A stretch of 64,000 nucleotides of DNA from Thermosipho sp. (in: thermotogales) (GTDB lineage Bacteria > Thermotogota > Thermotogae > Thermotogales > Fervidobacteriaceae), in assembly GCA_017656345.1 (NCBI GenBank), contig JACDNZ010000007.1, positions 1 to 64,000 on the forward strand, read 5' to 3'. Position numbers and translations under genes: made by a program. Below, piece by piece: positions 46,222 through 55,214 of this stretch. Every line of letters starts with the position of its first letter. The stretch's first letter is position 1. The notes below the pieces were generated by a model. It saw only the letters and a list, made by a program, of their open reading frames with translations, did not search any database and was not told the DNA's origin.

Positions 46222-46295
46222 CCATATAATACTAAAAGTATATTTTTCCTCTTTTTAAAATAATATCACATTTACTGTTACAAAATATTTATTAA

Positions 46296-46328
46296 AAGCA
46301 GAGAGTTTATACACTCTCTGCTTAAAAA
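46296..46328 (-). terminator. terminator of the copper operon
   Basis: AAGCAGAGAGT and ACTCTCTGCTT form an 11-bp stem with a 6-nt loop; TTTTAAT follows on the minus strand. About 77 bp of AT-rich DNA separates it from the last SHOCT gene. Confidence 0.8.
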
Positions 46329-46405
46329 CAAAATGAAAAATTAAAAATTTTTAAAATATAACCTTAATTTTTTATTCCACAACAATTACAAAATGTTTTT
46401 TCTCT

Positions 46406-46609
46406 CTACTGTTCAATAAGTCTTTTTCTTTTTAGATATTCCTCTTCACTAATTTCACCATTAACAAACTTTTCATTTAAAATTTTTAACGCATTGCTTT
46501 TTGCATCTTTATCATTATTCTGAAAATTTCTTAATTTTTTTAATATATCTTCGTCTTTTAACAAATACCAAACAATAAAAATGAATCCTAATATAAAAAT
46601 TACCATCAT
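46406..46609 (-). CDS. small membrane protein with SHOCT domain
   Basis: The 67-residue protein has one N-terminal transmembrane helix (VIFILGFIFIVWYLL) and a C-terminal SHOCT-type helix pair ALKILNEKFVNGEISEEEYLKRK. SHOCT domains are short oligomerisation-type C-terminal modules found on many membrane proteins. It is the last gene of the copper operon. Function is unknown; the related neighbour at 46704 suggests a duplicated pair. Confidence 0.75.
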   Translation of the reverse strand: MMVIFILGFIFIVWYLLKDEDILKKLRNFQNNDKDAKSNALKILNEKFVNGEISEEEYLKRKRLIEQ

Positions 46610-46703
46610 TTTATCCTCTCCTTTTTTGATTTCTTATTTAAAACTTACAAAAGTAATCTTTTAATAACTATTCCTCTGCTTCAAATTGCAATATTTTTTC
46701 TGG

Positions 46704-46973
46704 TTAATTTTTCATTATAATTTCTTTTTTTCTAAAATATTCTTCCACACTAATTTCACCTTTGGCTAGTTTTTCATTCAAAATTTTCATTATTTCAGTT
46801 TGAGAACTCTCAGTTTTATCCCTTTTTGAACTTAACCTAAAAACTTTATACATAATATACAACACAATTACAAATAGCAAAGCAACAAATATCATTCCAA
46901 TAAAATAACCAATCATTCCGTATCCAAAAAAGCCGTAAGGCCCAAAACCACACCAACCTAAACCATGAAACAT
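46704..46973 (-). CDS. glycine/aromatic-rich membrane protein with SHOCT domain
   Basis: The 89-residue protein starts MFHGLGWCGFGPYGFFGYG, rich in glycine and aromatics with His3 and Cys8, then a transmembrane helix (about 24-44) and a C-terminal SHOCT motif EIMKILNEKLAKGEISVEEYFRKK. The C-terminal motif matches the next gene closely. It lies in the csoR-copA operon, and the N-terminal His/Cys could bind metal, but the role is unknown. Confidence 0.75.
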   Translation of the reverse strand: MFHGLGWCGFGPYGFFGYGMIGYFIGMIFVALLFVIVLYIMYKVFRLSSKRDKTESSQTEIMKILNEKLAKGEISVEEYFRKKEIIMKN

Positions 46974-46994
46974 AATTATTCCTCCTTTTCTACG

Positions 46995-47225
46995 TTACCC
47001 ATTTTCAGAAATTATTTTTTCAATATAATTTATTTCTTCAACTTTTTCATTCAATTTATTTAGCACTTTTTGAACATTCAACCCTTTATCCAAGCAGCTT
47101 TCTTTTAAAGTTTTCATCTTTGAACAACAAATATCAAATCCTAATTTTGAAATCTCATTAAACAATCTCTCATCCATTTCCATTATCTCCTTCAGTGTCA
47201 TATTTTCGTTTATCTTTCTAATCAT
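46995..47225 (-). CDS. small ScdA/RIC N-terminal-like (DUF542/DUF1858-type) protein
   Basis: The 76-residue protein reads MTLKEIMEMDERLFNEISKLGFDICCSKMKTLKESC, the pattern of the short domain found at the N-terminus of ScdA/RIC Fe-S repair proteins and as a stand-alone protein. The CC pair and a later cysteine suggest metal or redox chemistry. It sits between two small copper-operon genes, so a copper-handling or thiol role is likely but unproven. Confidence 0.65.
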   Translation of the reverse strand: MIRKINENMTLKEIMEMDERLFNEISKLGFDICCSKMKTLKESCLDKGLNVQKVLNKLNEKVEEINYIEKIISENG

Positions 47226-47247
47226 AAATTCACCTCCCGTACAAAAG

Positions 47248-47445
47248 CTAATCTTTCTTAATTAAACTTTTTAATTCGTCCAAAGCACCTGCAACAATTG
47301 TTTTATCGTCTATGATAACAAAAAGTTCCTTAGTACCACAACATATTTCACATTTGTCCACACAATTTTCAATCTGAAATTCTTCATTGTTGAATATTTT
47401 TACTAATTCTTCAAAATTTTTTACATGTTTACAAATTTTTATCAT
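47248..47445 (-). CDS. small cysteine-rich protein of the copper operon
   Basis: The 65-residue protein contains CVDKCEICCG in a small fold that ends VIIDDKTIVAGALDELKSLI. The cysteine pattern and length resemble DUF1450-type proteins. It follows copA by 15 bp, and no CopZ-type chaperone is encoded here, so it could be the copper carrier; this is inference. Confidence 0.6.
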   Translation of the reverse strand: MIKICKHVKNFEELVKIFNNEEFQIENCVDKCEICCGTKELFVIIDDKTIVAGALDELKSLIKKD

Positions 47446-47460
47446 ATTCTCACATCCTGT

Positions 47461-49620
47461 TTATTTCCTTTTCTCATATTTTTTCAAATTAATCTTGGAA
47501 GAATTCAGTATTACAGTTATAGAACTAAATGCCATTGCTGCCTCCGCAATCGCTGGATGAAGTAATCCCATCATTGCCATTGGTATAGCAATTATGTTAT
47601 AGAAAAATGCCCAGAACAAATTTTGCTTTATCACATTAAATGTAAGCTTAGAAATTTTTATAGCATCGACTATTTTTGAAATTCCACTTTTTGTAATAAC
47701 AATATCTGCGCTATCAATTGCCAAATCAGTTCCGGTTCCTATAGCTATCCCAACATCCGCTCCTTTTAAAGCTGCAGCATCATTCATTCCATCTCCAACC
47801 ATCAACACTTTGTAACCTTCCACCTGGTATTCTCCAACAATGTTTAATTTTTCATGGGGTTTTACCTCAGCATAGAATGTTTCAATTCCAACCTGACTTG
47901 CAACTATTTCTGCTGTTTTTTTATTATCCCCAGTTATCATAACAGGAACTATTCCCATTTCTTTTAATTTGCTTACCGCCTCTTTTGAATCCTCCCTTAT
48001 AGGATCTGTAATACCTAAATAACCAATATATTCACCATTTTTCCTAACTTCAACTACTGTATAACCCTTACTTAGTAATTCCTCGTATTTTGAATAATCA
48101 ACTGGTTTACCAACAAAGTACTCATCTTCATTTACTATGGCTTTTACACCTTCTCCACTTATCTCTTTGATTTCATTAACCTTAATAAATTTTTCTGACA
48201 ATTCTGTGATAGCCTTTGCAAGTGGGTGATTCGAATGCTTCTCAATCGAACCAACAATATTCAACATTTGCTGATCAAGATTATGCTCAATAACCTTAGG
48301 GTTCCCTTCAGTTATGGTACCTGTTTTGTCCATAAGAACTGTCTTAATTTCCCTCATTGTTTGAATTGCTTCTGCATTTCTAATTAATAATCCTTTTTTT
48401 GCTGCCAATCCCGTCCCAGTAACTAAAGCCATAGGAGTAGCTAAGCCTAAAGCACACGGGCATGCAATAACAACAGTAGCTACAAATACGAAAATTGCGA
48501 ATGAAAGAGGATCATTTGTTCTTAAAATCCAGGGTAGAAATTCTCTTGCTTTTTCCACAAACGGATAAAATTTTTCAAATCCAAAATACCAAAAAACACC
48601 ACTAAAAACTGCTAAAGAAATTATTCCAGGAACAAACCAGTTGGTGATTTTATCCGCTAGGGCTTGAATAGGAACCTTTGCGCCTTGGGCTTCTTGAATT
48701 AATTCGATCATTTTTGATAAAAACGTATCCTTGCCAACTTTTGTTGCTTTAATTCTCAATGTTCCTGTTAAATTCAAAGAACCACCAACTACTTCTTCTC
48801 CAACTGTTTTTTCTACAGGCATCGATTCACCATTTATAACAGATTCGTCTATCCCAGACATCCCTTCCACTATTTCTCCGTCTATTGGTATTCTTTCACC
48901 AGGTTTTACTAATACTACCATTCCTTCTTTTACTGCTTCAATAGGCATCAAAATTTCCTTTTCTTTCATAATTACTCTGGCTTCTTTTGCCTGTAATTTG
49001 AGGAGGTTTTTAATTTCTTTTGAAGCTTTATCTCTCAAATAAGACTCAATAAACCTTCCCAAAAGATGGAAAGATATTATCATAGTTCCAATTGCACCAA
49101 AAGAAGCTATTTCAAATCCCATCAGAGCCAAAATTGATGTTATCCACGATGTTACAGCTCCAAAAAATATCAACGTATCCATATTTGTATGTTTATGGGT
49201 TAATGCAATCCAAGCACCTCTAATAGTATCTCGACCAGCATAGAAAGTAACAATTGCTCCTCCAAATACCTCCATAATTGTAAAATATGGAACTTTGGTA
49301 ATAAACATATCTATAATCATTAAAATCGAAATAGGAATAGTGAAAAACAAAGCAATAATTAAATTTTTCTTATTTCTTTTATATCTCTTTTCTTCAAGCT
49401 TTTCAGAAGATTCATTCGAAATACTGTAACCTACACTTTCAACAATTTTTTTAATTTCCTCAATATCAACATCATCTCCAATAACAAAACCTGTATTTGT
49501 AGCAAGATTTACAGCAGCAAATTTGATCTTTTCATTTTTCTGAAGTGCTTTCTCGATAGTTTTTGCACAATTGGCACATGTCATACCTGATATAGTAAAA
49601 GTTTTCTTTTCTTCAGCCAT
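47461..49620 (-). CDS. copA: copper-translocating P-type ATPase
   Basis: The protein of about 719 residues has one N-terminal heavy-metal-associated domain with GMTCANC (C15, C18), the CPC motif VIACPCALGLATP, the phosphorylation site DKTGT, and GDGMNDAAAL. Terminal helices with YN and MxxSS (MAFSSITVILNSS) match Cu(I) P1B-1 ATPases. It exports Cu+ from the cytoplasm. The ATG at 49620 follows GGGGTGA. It lies 16 bp after csoR. Confidence 0.95.
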   Translation of the reverse strand: MAEEKKTFTISGMTCANCAKTIEKALQKNEKIKFAAVNLATNTGFVIGDDVDIEEIKKIVESVGYSISNESSEKLEEKRYKRNKKNLIIALFFTIPISILMIIDMFITKVPYFTIMEVFGGAIVTFYAGRDTIRGAWIALTHKHTNMDTLIFFGAVTSWITSILALMGFEIASFGAIGTMIISFHLLGRFIESYLRDKASKEIKNLLKLQAKEARVIMKEKEILMPIEAVKEGMVVLVKPGERIPIDGEIVEGMSGIDESVINGESMPVEKTVGEEVVGGSLNLTGTLRIKATKVGKDTFLSKMIELIQEAQGAKVPIQALADKITNWFVPGIISLAVFSGVFWYFGFEKFYPFVEKAREFLPWILRTNDPLSFAIFVFVATVVIACPCALGLATPMALVTGTGLAAKKGLLIRNAEAIQTMREIKTVLMDKTGTITEGNPKVIEHNLDQQMLNIVGSIEKHSNHPLAKAITELSEKFIKVNEIKEISGEGVKAIVNEDEYFVGKPVDYSKYEELLSKGYTVVEVRKNGEYIGYLGITDPIREDSKEAVSKLKEMGIVPVMITGDNKKTAEIVASQVGIETFYAEVKPHEKLNIVGEYQVEGYKVLMVGDGMNDAAALKGADVGIAIGTGTDLAIDSADIVITKSGISKIVDAIKISKLTFNVIKQNLFWAFFYNIIAIPMAMMGLLHPAIAEAAMAFSSITVILNSSKINLKKYEKRK

Positions 49621-49636
49621 CAACAATCACCCCAAA

Positions 49637-49909
49637 TCATACAACCTTGTTTAGGTATTCAATTACTACTTCAAGTTCCTTAATTTTCGTTTCAACTTCT
49701 TCAGGATCTTTTGAATAAAAGGCGTTTTTAACACAAGATTCAAGATGAGAGTTTAAAACAAGAACATTCGCTTTTTTCAAAAGAGAAATTGCTGCTAAGA
49801 TTTGTTTTGAAATATCTATACAATATCTTTCATCTTCAATCATTTTTATAACGGCATCTATCTGTCCTCTTGCTGTTTTTAAAATATTCAGACTGTCTTT
49901 ATGTTTCAT
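49637..49909 (-). CDS. csoR: CsoR-family copper-sensing repressor
   Basis: The protein of about 90 residues is all-helical and has the CsoR Cu(I) ligands with the right spacing: C30, H55 and C59 (RYC, then NSHLESC). This is the x-C-H-C arrangement that separates CsoR from RcnR and FrmR. Cu(I) binding releases it from DNA. The ATG at 49909 follows GAGGTG. A GC-rich palindrome lies at the expected transcription start. Confidence 0.93.
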   Translation of the reverse strand: MKHKDSLNILKTARGQIDAVIKMIEDERYCIDISKQILAAISLLKKANVLVLNSHLESCVKNAFYSKDPEEVETKIKELEVVIEYLNKVV

Positions 49910-49938
49910 TTTCTCACCTCTCAATTATTATTCTTGAA

Positions 49939-49958
49939 CCTCCCCCCATCGGGAGGGG
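49939..49958. promoter_or_regulatory. CsoR operator
   Basis: CCTCCC, CCCATC, GGGAGG form a GC-tract inverted repeat in otherwise very AT-rich DNA, the usual form of a CsoR/RcnR site. It covers the predicted transcription start between the promoter and csoR. Confidence 0.75.
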
Positions 49959-49965
49959 TAATTTA

Positions 49966-49994
49966 ATTATATAATATATTTTTTAACTTGTCAA
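49966..49994 (-). promoter_or_regulatory. csoR-copA promoter
   Basis: A perfect TTGACA (49989-49994) and a perfect TATAAT (49966-49971) with 17-bp spacing on the minus strand. The GC-rich operator follows 7 bp downstream. Confidence 0.93.
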
Positions 49995-50067
49995 ACAACA
50001 CTCTTTATCAAATCTACATACTAAAAACTTACTTAACAAAAATTAATTTATAAAAAAACTATTGACA

Positions 50068-50096
50068 AAATCACTTAAAAATGGTATTTATATTTT
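50068..50096 (+). promoter_or_regulatory. uraA promoter
   Basis: TTGACA followed after 17 bp by TATTTA on the plus strand, upstream of the PyrR-type leader. Confidence 0.6.
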
Positions 50097-50103
50097 GAAT
50101 GTA

Positions 50104-50137
50104 CCTTTAATTTGGTCCAGCGAGGCCAGAAAGGAGG
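50104..50137 (+). promoter_or_regulatory. PyrR-binding-type hairpin sequestering the uraA ribosome site
   Basis: TCCAGCGAGG matches the PyrR RNA-binding loop consensus UCCNGNGAGG and is closed by TGG/CCA. Below it CCTTT pairs with AAAGG, the first half of the AAAGGAGG Shine-Dalgarno. Binding of PyrR with UMP would stabilise the fold and block translation of the uracil permease. The sequence match is seen; control is inferred. Confidence 0.72.
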
Positions 50138-50143
50138 AATAGC

Positions 50144-51355
50144 ATGGTTGAGTTTCAGGAAACACTTGGTGTTTACACAAGTGTAGGTGGTTGGAAAAAA
50201 GTTGTCCTTTCACTTCAGCATTTCATTGCTATGTTTGGCGCTACTGTTTTAGTCCCTCTTCTTACAGGTCTTGACCCACTTGTAGCCCTCTTCACTGCCG
50301 GCCTTGGAACATTGATTTTCCATTTTGTTACAAAAAAAATTGTACCTGTCTTTCTTGGTTCAAGTTTTGCCTTCATTGGGCCAATTCTCATTGTAAAAGA
50401 ACAATATGGCGATCTCAGATTTGCAACTGGAGGAATCGTTGCTGCTGGTTCTGTTTACCTTCTTTTCGCTTTACTTGTAAAAATTATTGGAATTAAACGA
50501 ATCAAAAAATTATTCCCACCTGTTGTAACTGGCCCAATGATCATGGTAATTGGTTTGGGATTAAGTCCTGTTGCAATTAACTGGGCGTCACAAAACTGGG
50601 GATTAGCCATTATCGTTTTAATTACTGTCATACTTTCAACAACAGTGTTTAAAGGACTTTTTAACCTCATTCCCATCTTGATTGGCGTTAGCGTAGGATA
50701 TATAGTAGCCGCAATAACTGGAAATGTAAATTTCGAACCAATCACGAATAGTCAATTGATTTCTGTGCCAAAATTTATGCTTCCAAAGTTTGATTTGTCT
50801 GCCATTATGTTAATAGCACCTGTAGCAATTGCCACATTTATGGAACATATTGGTGATATAACAACAAACGGAGCAGTTGTTGAAAAAAATTTCATCGAAA
50901 ACCCTGGATTACACAGAACACTCATTGGTGATGGACTTGCAACAATGTTTGCAGGATTCATTGGAGGCCCCGCAAACACCACATATAGCGAAAACACCGG
51001 GGTTTTAGCTTTGACCAAAGTTTATGATCCCGCGGTTTTAAGACTTGCAGCTATATTTGCAATTTTTATGTCATTCTTTTCAAAATTCGGAAGCATTCTT
51101 CAAACAATTCCAAAACCTGTAATTGGTGGTGTTAGTCTTATTCTTTTTGGAATGATTGCATCAGTTGGAATCAGAACTTTAATCAACGAAAAAGTTGATT
51201 TTTCAAAACCGAAAAATTTAATTGTAGCATCTCTAATATTAACAATTGGGATAGGGGGAGCTAATATAAAAATAGGAACAGTTGAATTTAAAGGACTTGC
51301 ACTCGCAGCAATAGTTGGAATAATCGCAAATCTTTTAATACCGGATAAAAACTAA
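50144..51355 (+). CDS. uraA: uracil permease (NCS2 family)
   Basis: The 403-residue protein has about 14 hydrophobic segments and NCS2 motifs SLQHFIAMFGATVLVP, GSSFAFIGPI, FMEHIGDITT and FIGGPANTTYSENTGVLALT. It is a proton-coupled nucleobase importer; the PyrR-type leader favours uracil rather than xanthine. It stands alone between a promoter and a terminator. Confidence 0.94.
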   Translation: MVEFQETLGVYTSVGGWKKVVLSLQHFIAMFGATVLVPLLTGLDPLVALFTAGLGTLIFHFVTKKIVPVFLGSSFAFIGPILIVKEQYGDLRFATGGIVAAGSVYLLFALLVKIIGIKRIKKLFPPVVTGPMIMVIGLGLSPVAINWASQNWGLAIIVLITVILSTTVFKGLFNLIPILIGVSVGYIVAAITGNVNFEPITNSQLISVPKFMLPKFDLSAIMLIAPVAIATFMEHIGDITTNGAVVEKNFIENPGLHRTLIGDGLATMFAGFIGGPANTTYSENTGVLALTKVYDPAVLRLAAIFAIFMSFFSKFGSILQTIPKPVIGGVSLILFGMIASVGIRTLINEKVDFSKPKNLIVASLILTIGIGGANIKIGTVEFKGLALAAIVGIIANLLIPDKN

Positions 51356-51362
51356 TTCTAAC

Positions 51363-51395
51363 AAAAAGAGCTCAAGGTTAACCTTGAGCTCTTTT
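51363..51395. terminator. bidirectional terminator after uraA
   Basis: AAAAGAGCTCAAGGTT and AACCTTGAGCTCTTTT form a perfect 16-bp palindrome, with T-runs for both uraA and the convergent acyltransferase gene. Confidence 0.9.
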
Positions 51396-51406
51396 AATCT
51401 ATTTTA

Positions 51407-52375
51407 TTAATCACTCTTTAACAAATGAAACTGTCCTGATAATAAATGAATAAAATTCTTAGGTACAAATTTTAAAAAATAATACAAGATAGTTGTAGAA
51501 ATCAAAAAATATATGTACCAATATTTTTCAACAAAACTCAATGGATCTTTTAGCAATGGCGCAAAGAATCCAGGTAAAATCATATGATATCCAAGAATAA
51601 AAATTGTATATCTCCCAAAAAGCTCAAAAAATCTTTTTATCCCTTCTTTTTTAATCATATTCGAAAAAGATATGACTAGAAGAATAAAACTACCCTCGCC
51701 AATATATGACAGAATCGGATACTCACCCCAATTTGAATCACGCCAATCATTTAATCCGTTAATACCACCAATAATAATTAATATTACAAATGAAATTATA
51801 AATATTAACTCGGACTTCTTAATTTTAAATTTAAACCCTTTACTTTTAACAAGAAATCCTAAATAAAACCAGAGCAATCCATGCAATGCGATCTCTATTT
51901 TAAAAAAATATGTTTGTTTATGGACAAATAAAGTAGTTAAAATTGAAAGCAATGGTATAACATGGATGAGTCTTAATTTATAAAAAAGTAAAAACAAAAC
52001 CTCAGCAATTGCAAACATATATAAATACCACAAAGGCAAAACATTAACCGGCATATCAATGGGTGCATAACCAAAAAGCAAAAAGTTAAAATAACTTGAA
52101 AATACATCGTCACTGTAACCAATATTTTTATTGATTATGTAAAATATCACGTAACCAATTGAACTTAAAAAAACAAACGGAATCCACAAATTTAATACTA
52201 TCTTTTTTAACTTCACAGAAAAATTCTCATCTTTATATAAATAACCTGAAATAAACATAAAAGTTGATAAAAAATAAGAAATATATACCACTATAGAATA
52301 CGGAATATGTGAATGTACAAACACTACAATTAAAATTAGAATCCCTCTAGAAATATCTATCTCCCTTATTCTCAA
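51407..52375 (-). CDS. membrane acyltransferase (acyltransferase 3 family)
   Basis: The 322-residue protein has about ten transmembrane helices and begins IDISRGILILIVVFVHSHIP, the acyltransferase-3/OafA-type start with the conserved arginine and histidine. Such enzymes O-acylate surface sugars or peptidoglycan; the substrate is unknown. The start is TTG after GGGGTGA. It is a single gene, divergent from miaB. Confidence 0.85.
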   Translation of the reverse strand: MRIREIDISRGILILIVVFVHSHIPYSIVVYISYFLSTFMFISGYLYKDENFSVKLKKIVLNLWIPFVFLSSIGYVIFYIINKNIGYSDDVFSSYFNFLLFGYAPIDMPVNVLPLWYLYMFAIAEVLFLLFYKLRLIHVIPLLSILTTLFVHKQTYFFKIEIALHGLLWFYLGFLVKSKGFKFKIKKSELIFIISFVILIIIGGINGLNDWRDSNWGEYPILSYIGEGSFILLVISFSNMIKKEGIKRFFELFGRYTIFILGYHMILPGFFAPLLKDPLSFVEKYWYIYFLISTTILYYFLKFVPKNFIHLLSGQFHLLKSD

Positions 52376-52490
52376 TCTATCACCCCACTCGATAATTCTA
52401 TCATATTTAACAGGAATGTTATATTGTTTTTGCAGAAAAATTCCAATAAGATGATAAAATTATTTTGCATTAATTTATAGGAGGGAAAAG

Positions 52491-53780
52491 ATGAAAATTT
52501 ATATAAAAACATACGGCTGCCAAATGAACGAAAATGATAGTGAAGTTGCCAAATATTATTTGGAAATCGAAGGATACGAAATAACAGATGACGAAGAATC
52601 TGCAGATATAGTAATTTTAAACACCTGTGTAGTTCGAAAAAAAGCGGAAGAAAAATTTTATAGCGCAATTGGAGAATTTAAAAAGAAAAATAAAAAGATT
52701 GGCATAATGGGCTGTGGTGCAGATAAAGAAAAAGAAAATCTTTTTAAAAGAGGCGTAGATTTCATTGTCGGTACAAGGGCTATTCCAAGAATTTCTGAAG
52801 CTGTAGAATATTCTTTAAAAAACAAAAAAGTAGCTTTTTTTGATGACCTTTTAGATGAAATTGACTACAAGAAAATAATAAAAAGAAATTCAAAACATCA
52901 TGCCTGGATAACAATAATATATGGCTGTAATAGATTTTGTACATATTGTATAGTTCCATACACGAGAGGTCGTGAAAAATCAAGAAAAATGGAAGACATT
53001 CTTTCCGAAGCCTCAAATTTAGCAAAAACAGGCATCAAAGAAATCACCTATCTAGGACAAAACGTCGACGCTTATGGTAAAGATTTAAATGACGGTTCTT
53101 CACTTGCAAAGCTATTACATAAAACGGCAGAAATCCCACAAATAGAAAGAATTTGGTTTTTGACATCATATCCAACAGATTTTTCATTAGATATTGCAAA
53201 AGAAATTTCCAAAAGCAACAAAATAGGTAAAAATATTCATTTGCCAGTTCAACACGGAAGTAATAAAATTTTGAAAAAAATGAATCGAAGATATACAATT
53301 GAAGAATACAAAGAATTAATAAAAAACATACGAGAAATAGTACCCGATGCTTCTATTACTAGTGATATAATAGTGGGATTTCCCGATGAGTCCGAAGAAG
53401 ATTTCCTTAACACCGTTAAGTTAGTTAAAGAAATTAAATTTGAAAGGTTAAATCTTGCAATCTATTCACCAAGAGAAGGAACAATAGCTTGGAAATTCTT
53501 TCAGGATAATGTGCCTAGAATCATCAAAACAAGACGAATGGCTTATCTTTTAAATCTCCAAAAAGAGATTAATCGAGCATTGAATGAAAAATATTTAGAA
53601 AGGGAAGTAGAAGTAATAGTTGAGTCTGAAGGTAAAAATGGTATCTTCTATGGTAGGGACATTAGAAACAAAATTATAGGATTCAATGCTTCAGCTGAAA
53701 TGATTGGTAAAAAAGTCTTGGTCAAAATTAAAAAAATTACTGCAGGTCCTTTATATGGTGATATCGTAAAACTCCTGTGA
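52491..53780 (+). CDS. miaB: tRNA-2-methylthio-N6-dimethylallyladenosine synthase MiaB
   Basis: The 429-residue protein has the methylthiotransferase plan: N-terminal domain cysteines in [19 protein letters not shown] and MGCGA; radical SAM motif [18 protein letters not shown]; and a C-terminal TRAM domain. It methylthiolates i6A37 of tRNA. The GREKSR context and length favour MiaB over RimO or MtaB. RBS GGAGGG precedes the ATG. Confidence 0.95.
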   Translation: MKIYIKTYGCQMNENDSEVAKYYLEIEGYEITDDEESADIVILNTCVVRKKAEEKFYSAIGEFKKKNKKIGIMGCGADKEKENLFKRGVDFIVGTRAIPRISEAVEYSLKNKKVAFFDDLLDEIDYKKIIKRNSKHHAWITIIYGCNRFCTYCIVPYTRGREKSRKMEDILSEASNLAKTGIKEITYLGQNVDAYGKDLNDGSSLAKLLHKTAEIPQIERIWFLTSYPTDFSLDIAKEISKSNKIGKNIHLPVQHGSNKILKKMNRRYTIEEYKELIKNIREIVPDASITSDIIVGFPDESEEDFLNTVKLVKEIKFERLNLAIYSPREGTIAWKFFQDNVPRIIKTRRMAYLLNLQKEINRALNEKYLEREVEVIVESEGKNGIFYGRDIRNKIIGFNASAEMIGKKVLVKIKKITAGPLYGDIVKLL

Positions 53781-53799
53781 AATAAAGGAGGAATAAATA

Positions 53800-54669
53800 A
53801 TGGTAAAAAATAAAAATATTCCAAAAAGTGAATTAGTAAAAGAATATGTTTTAACAACATTTGGAGTAGCTTTAACTGCCTTGGGACTAGTTATATTTCT
53901 AATCCCAAACAATATTGCAGCAGGTGGGGCTTCAGGTCTTGCAATTGTATTACATTCAGTAATTTCTCTACCTGTAGGTATTTGGATGTACATAATTAAT
54001 ATAATTCTATTCTTAATTGCTTTTATAACAATTGGTTTTGATTTCAGCTATAAAACAATTTATTCCACTTTTCTATTAAATTTCCTGATCGACTTTTTTG
54101 ATAGAATTATAAAAATTCCAAAATATACCTCTGGAGATATTATTCTGGCAGTATTTTTTGGTGATATCTTAACAGCCGTTGGTATGGCTATAACATTTTC
54201 ACAAAACTCTTCAACTGGTGGTACCGATATAATTGCAAAAATTTTTAACAGATACTTCAGTACACCAATTGGTACAAGTTTATTGATTATTGATTTTATT
54301 ATAGGATTTCTAGCAGGAGTTGCCTTCGATCCAAAAGTAGGTATGTATTCAATATTAGCTATAATTATAAATGGTATTACAATTGATTTTGTATTAAAAG
54401 GTCTCGAACTAGCAATTACTGTTACTATAATTACAGAAAATAACAAACCAATAGCAGATTTTATACTAAAAGACATGGGAAGAGGATTTACTTATCTAAA
54501 GGGAAAAGGTGGATACACCGGTAAAGATAGGGAAATTATTTACGTTTCAATTAGAAGAAGAGAATTAAGTGAATTAATCAATTTTGTTAAAAGGGTCGAT
54601 CCCAATGCTTTTGTAATTGTTACAGAATCAAGATATGTTTTAGGTGAAGGTTTTAAAAGGAATATATGA
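53800..54669 (+). CDS. YitT/DUF2179 family membrane protein
   Basis: The 289-residue protein has five or six transmembrane helices with the family motifs PNNIAAGGASGLAIVLH and SQNSSTGGTDIIAKIFNRY, and a soluble C-terminal DUF2179 domain ending VKRVDPNAFVIVTESRYVLGEGFK. Function of the family is not established. It follows miaB by 19 bp and ends 10 bp before the nicotinamidase-like gene. Confidence 0.88.
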   Translation: MVKNKNIPKSELVKEYVLTTFGVALTALGLVIFLIPNNIAAGGASGLAIVLHSVISLPVGIWMYIINIILFLIAFITIGFDFSYKTIYSTFLLNFLIDFFDRIIKIPKYTSGDIILAVFFGDILTAVGMAITFSQNSSTGGTDIIAKIFNRYFSTPIGTSLLIIDFIIGFLAGVAFDPKVGMYSILAIIINGITIDFVLKGLELAITVTIITENNKPIADFILKDMGRGFTYLKGKGGYTGKDREIIYVSIRRRELSELINFVKRVDPNAFVIVTESRYVLGEGFKRNI

Positions 54670-54679
54670 AGGTGATAAA

Positions 54680-55204
54680 ATGAAAGCTTTAATGGTTATC
54701 GACCTTCAAAATGATTTTGCAAAAAGCAACGGCGCTTTGTACTTTAAAGGTGCAGAAGCTGTAATTCCAAAAATCAAAGAGCTGATTTCAAAATATGTTA
54801 AAGAGAATAAACCAATTATTTTTACCCAGGATTGGCATGATGAAAATGATAGTGAATTTAATATATGGCCAAAACATTGTGTTAAAAATACCAAAGGTGC
54901 GGAAATTATTGATGAGTTAAAAAAGTTAATTGAAAATTATGATAAAGTTTACTTCATTAAAAAGAATAGATATTCAGCCTTCTTTAACACAAATCTAGAT
55001 GAACTATTAAAGAAACTGGATGTTTCCGAAGTCGATGTAGTTGGTTTAGTCACAAATATATGTGTGTTGTTCACAGTTGAGGAATTGAGGAATCGAGATA
55101 TAGTAGTCAACGTTTACAAAGATGGAACAAATACATATGATAAAAATATGTATAAATATTCTTTAGAAATCATGGAACAAATTCTCAAAGCTAATATAAT
55201 TTAG
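54680..55204 (+). CDS. nicotinamidase-like cysteine hydrolase
   Basis: The protein of about 174 residues has the superfamily triad: DLQNDF, the lysine in FIKKNRYSAFFNT and the cysteine in LVTNICVLFTVEELR. The segment DWHDENDSEFNIWPKHC holds metal ligands and the WPKHC signature of nicotinamidase (PncA). Deamidation of nicotinamide in NAD salvage is likely. The ATG at 54680 follows GAAGGTGA; an upstream ATG at 54644 overlaps the previous gene. It is unlike the second isochorismatase-family gene at 13341-13907. Confidence 0.85.
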   Translation: MKALMVIDLQNDFAKSNGALYFKGAEAVIPKIKELISKYVKENKPIIFTQDWHDENDSEFNIWPKHCVKNTKGAEIIDELKKLIENYDKVYFIKKNRYSAFFNTNLDELLKKLDVSEVDVVGLVTNICVLFTVEELRNRDIVVNVYKDGTNTYDKNMYKYSLEIMEQILKANII

Positions 55205-55214
55205 GAGTGATATT

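Noticed and set aside
52372-52668. Minus-strand ORF overlapping the miaB start
   Set aside because: It is antisense to the miaB N-terminus and has no ribosome site or recognisable domain.
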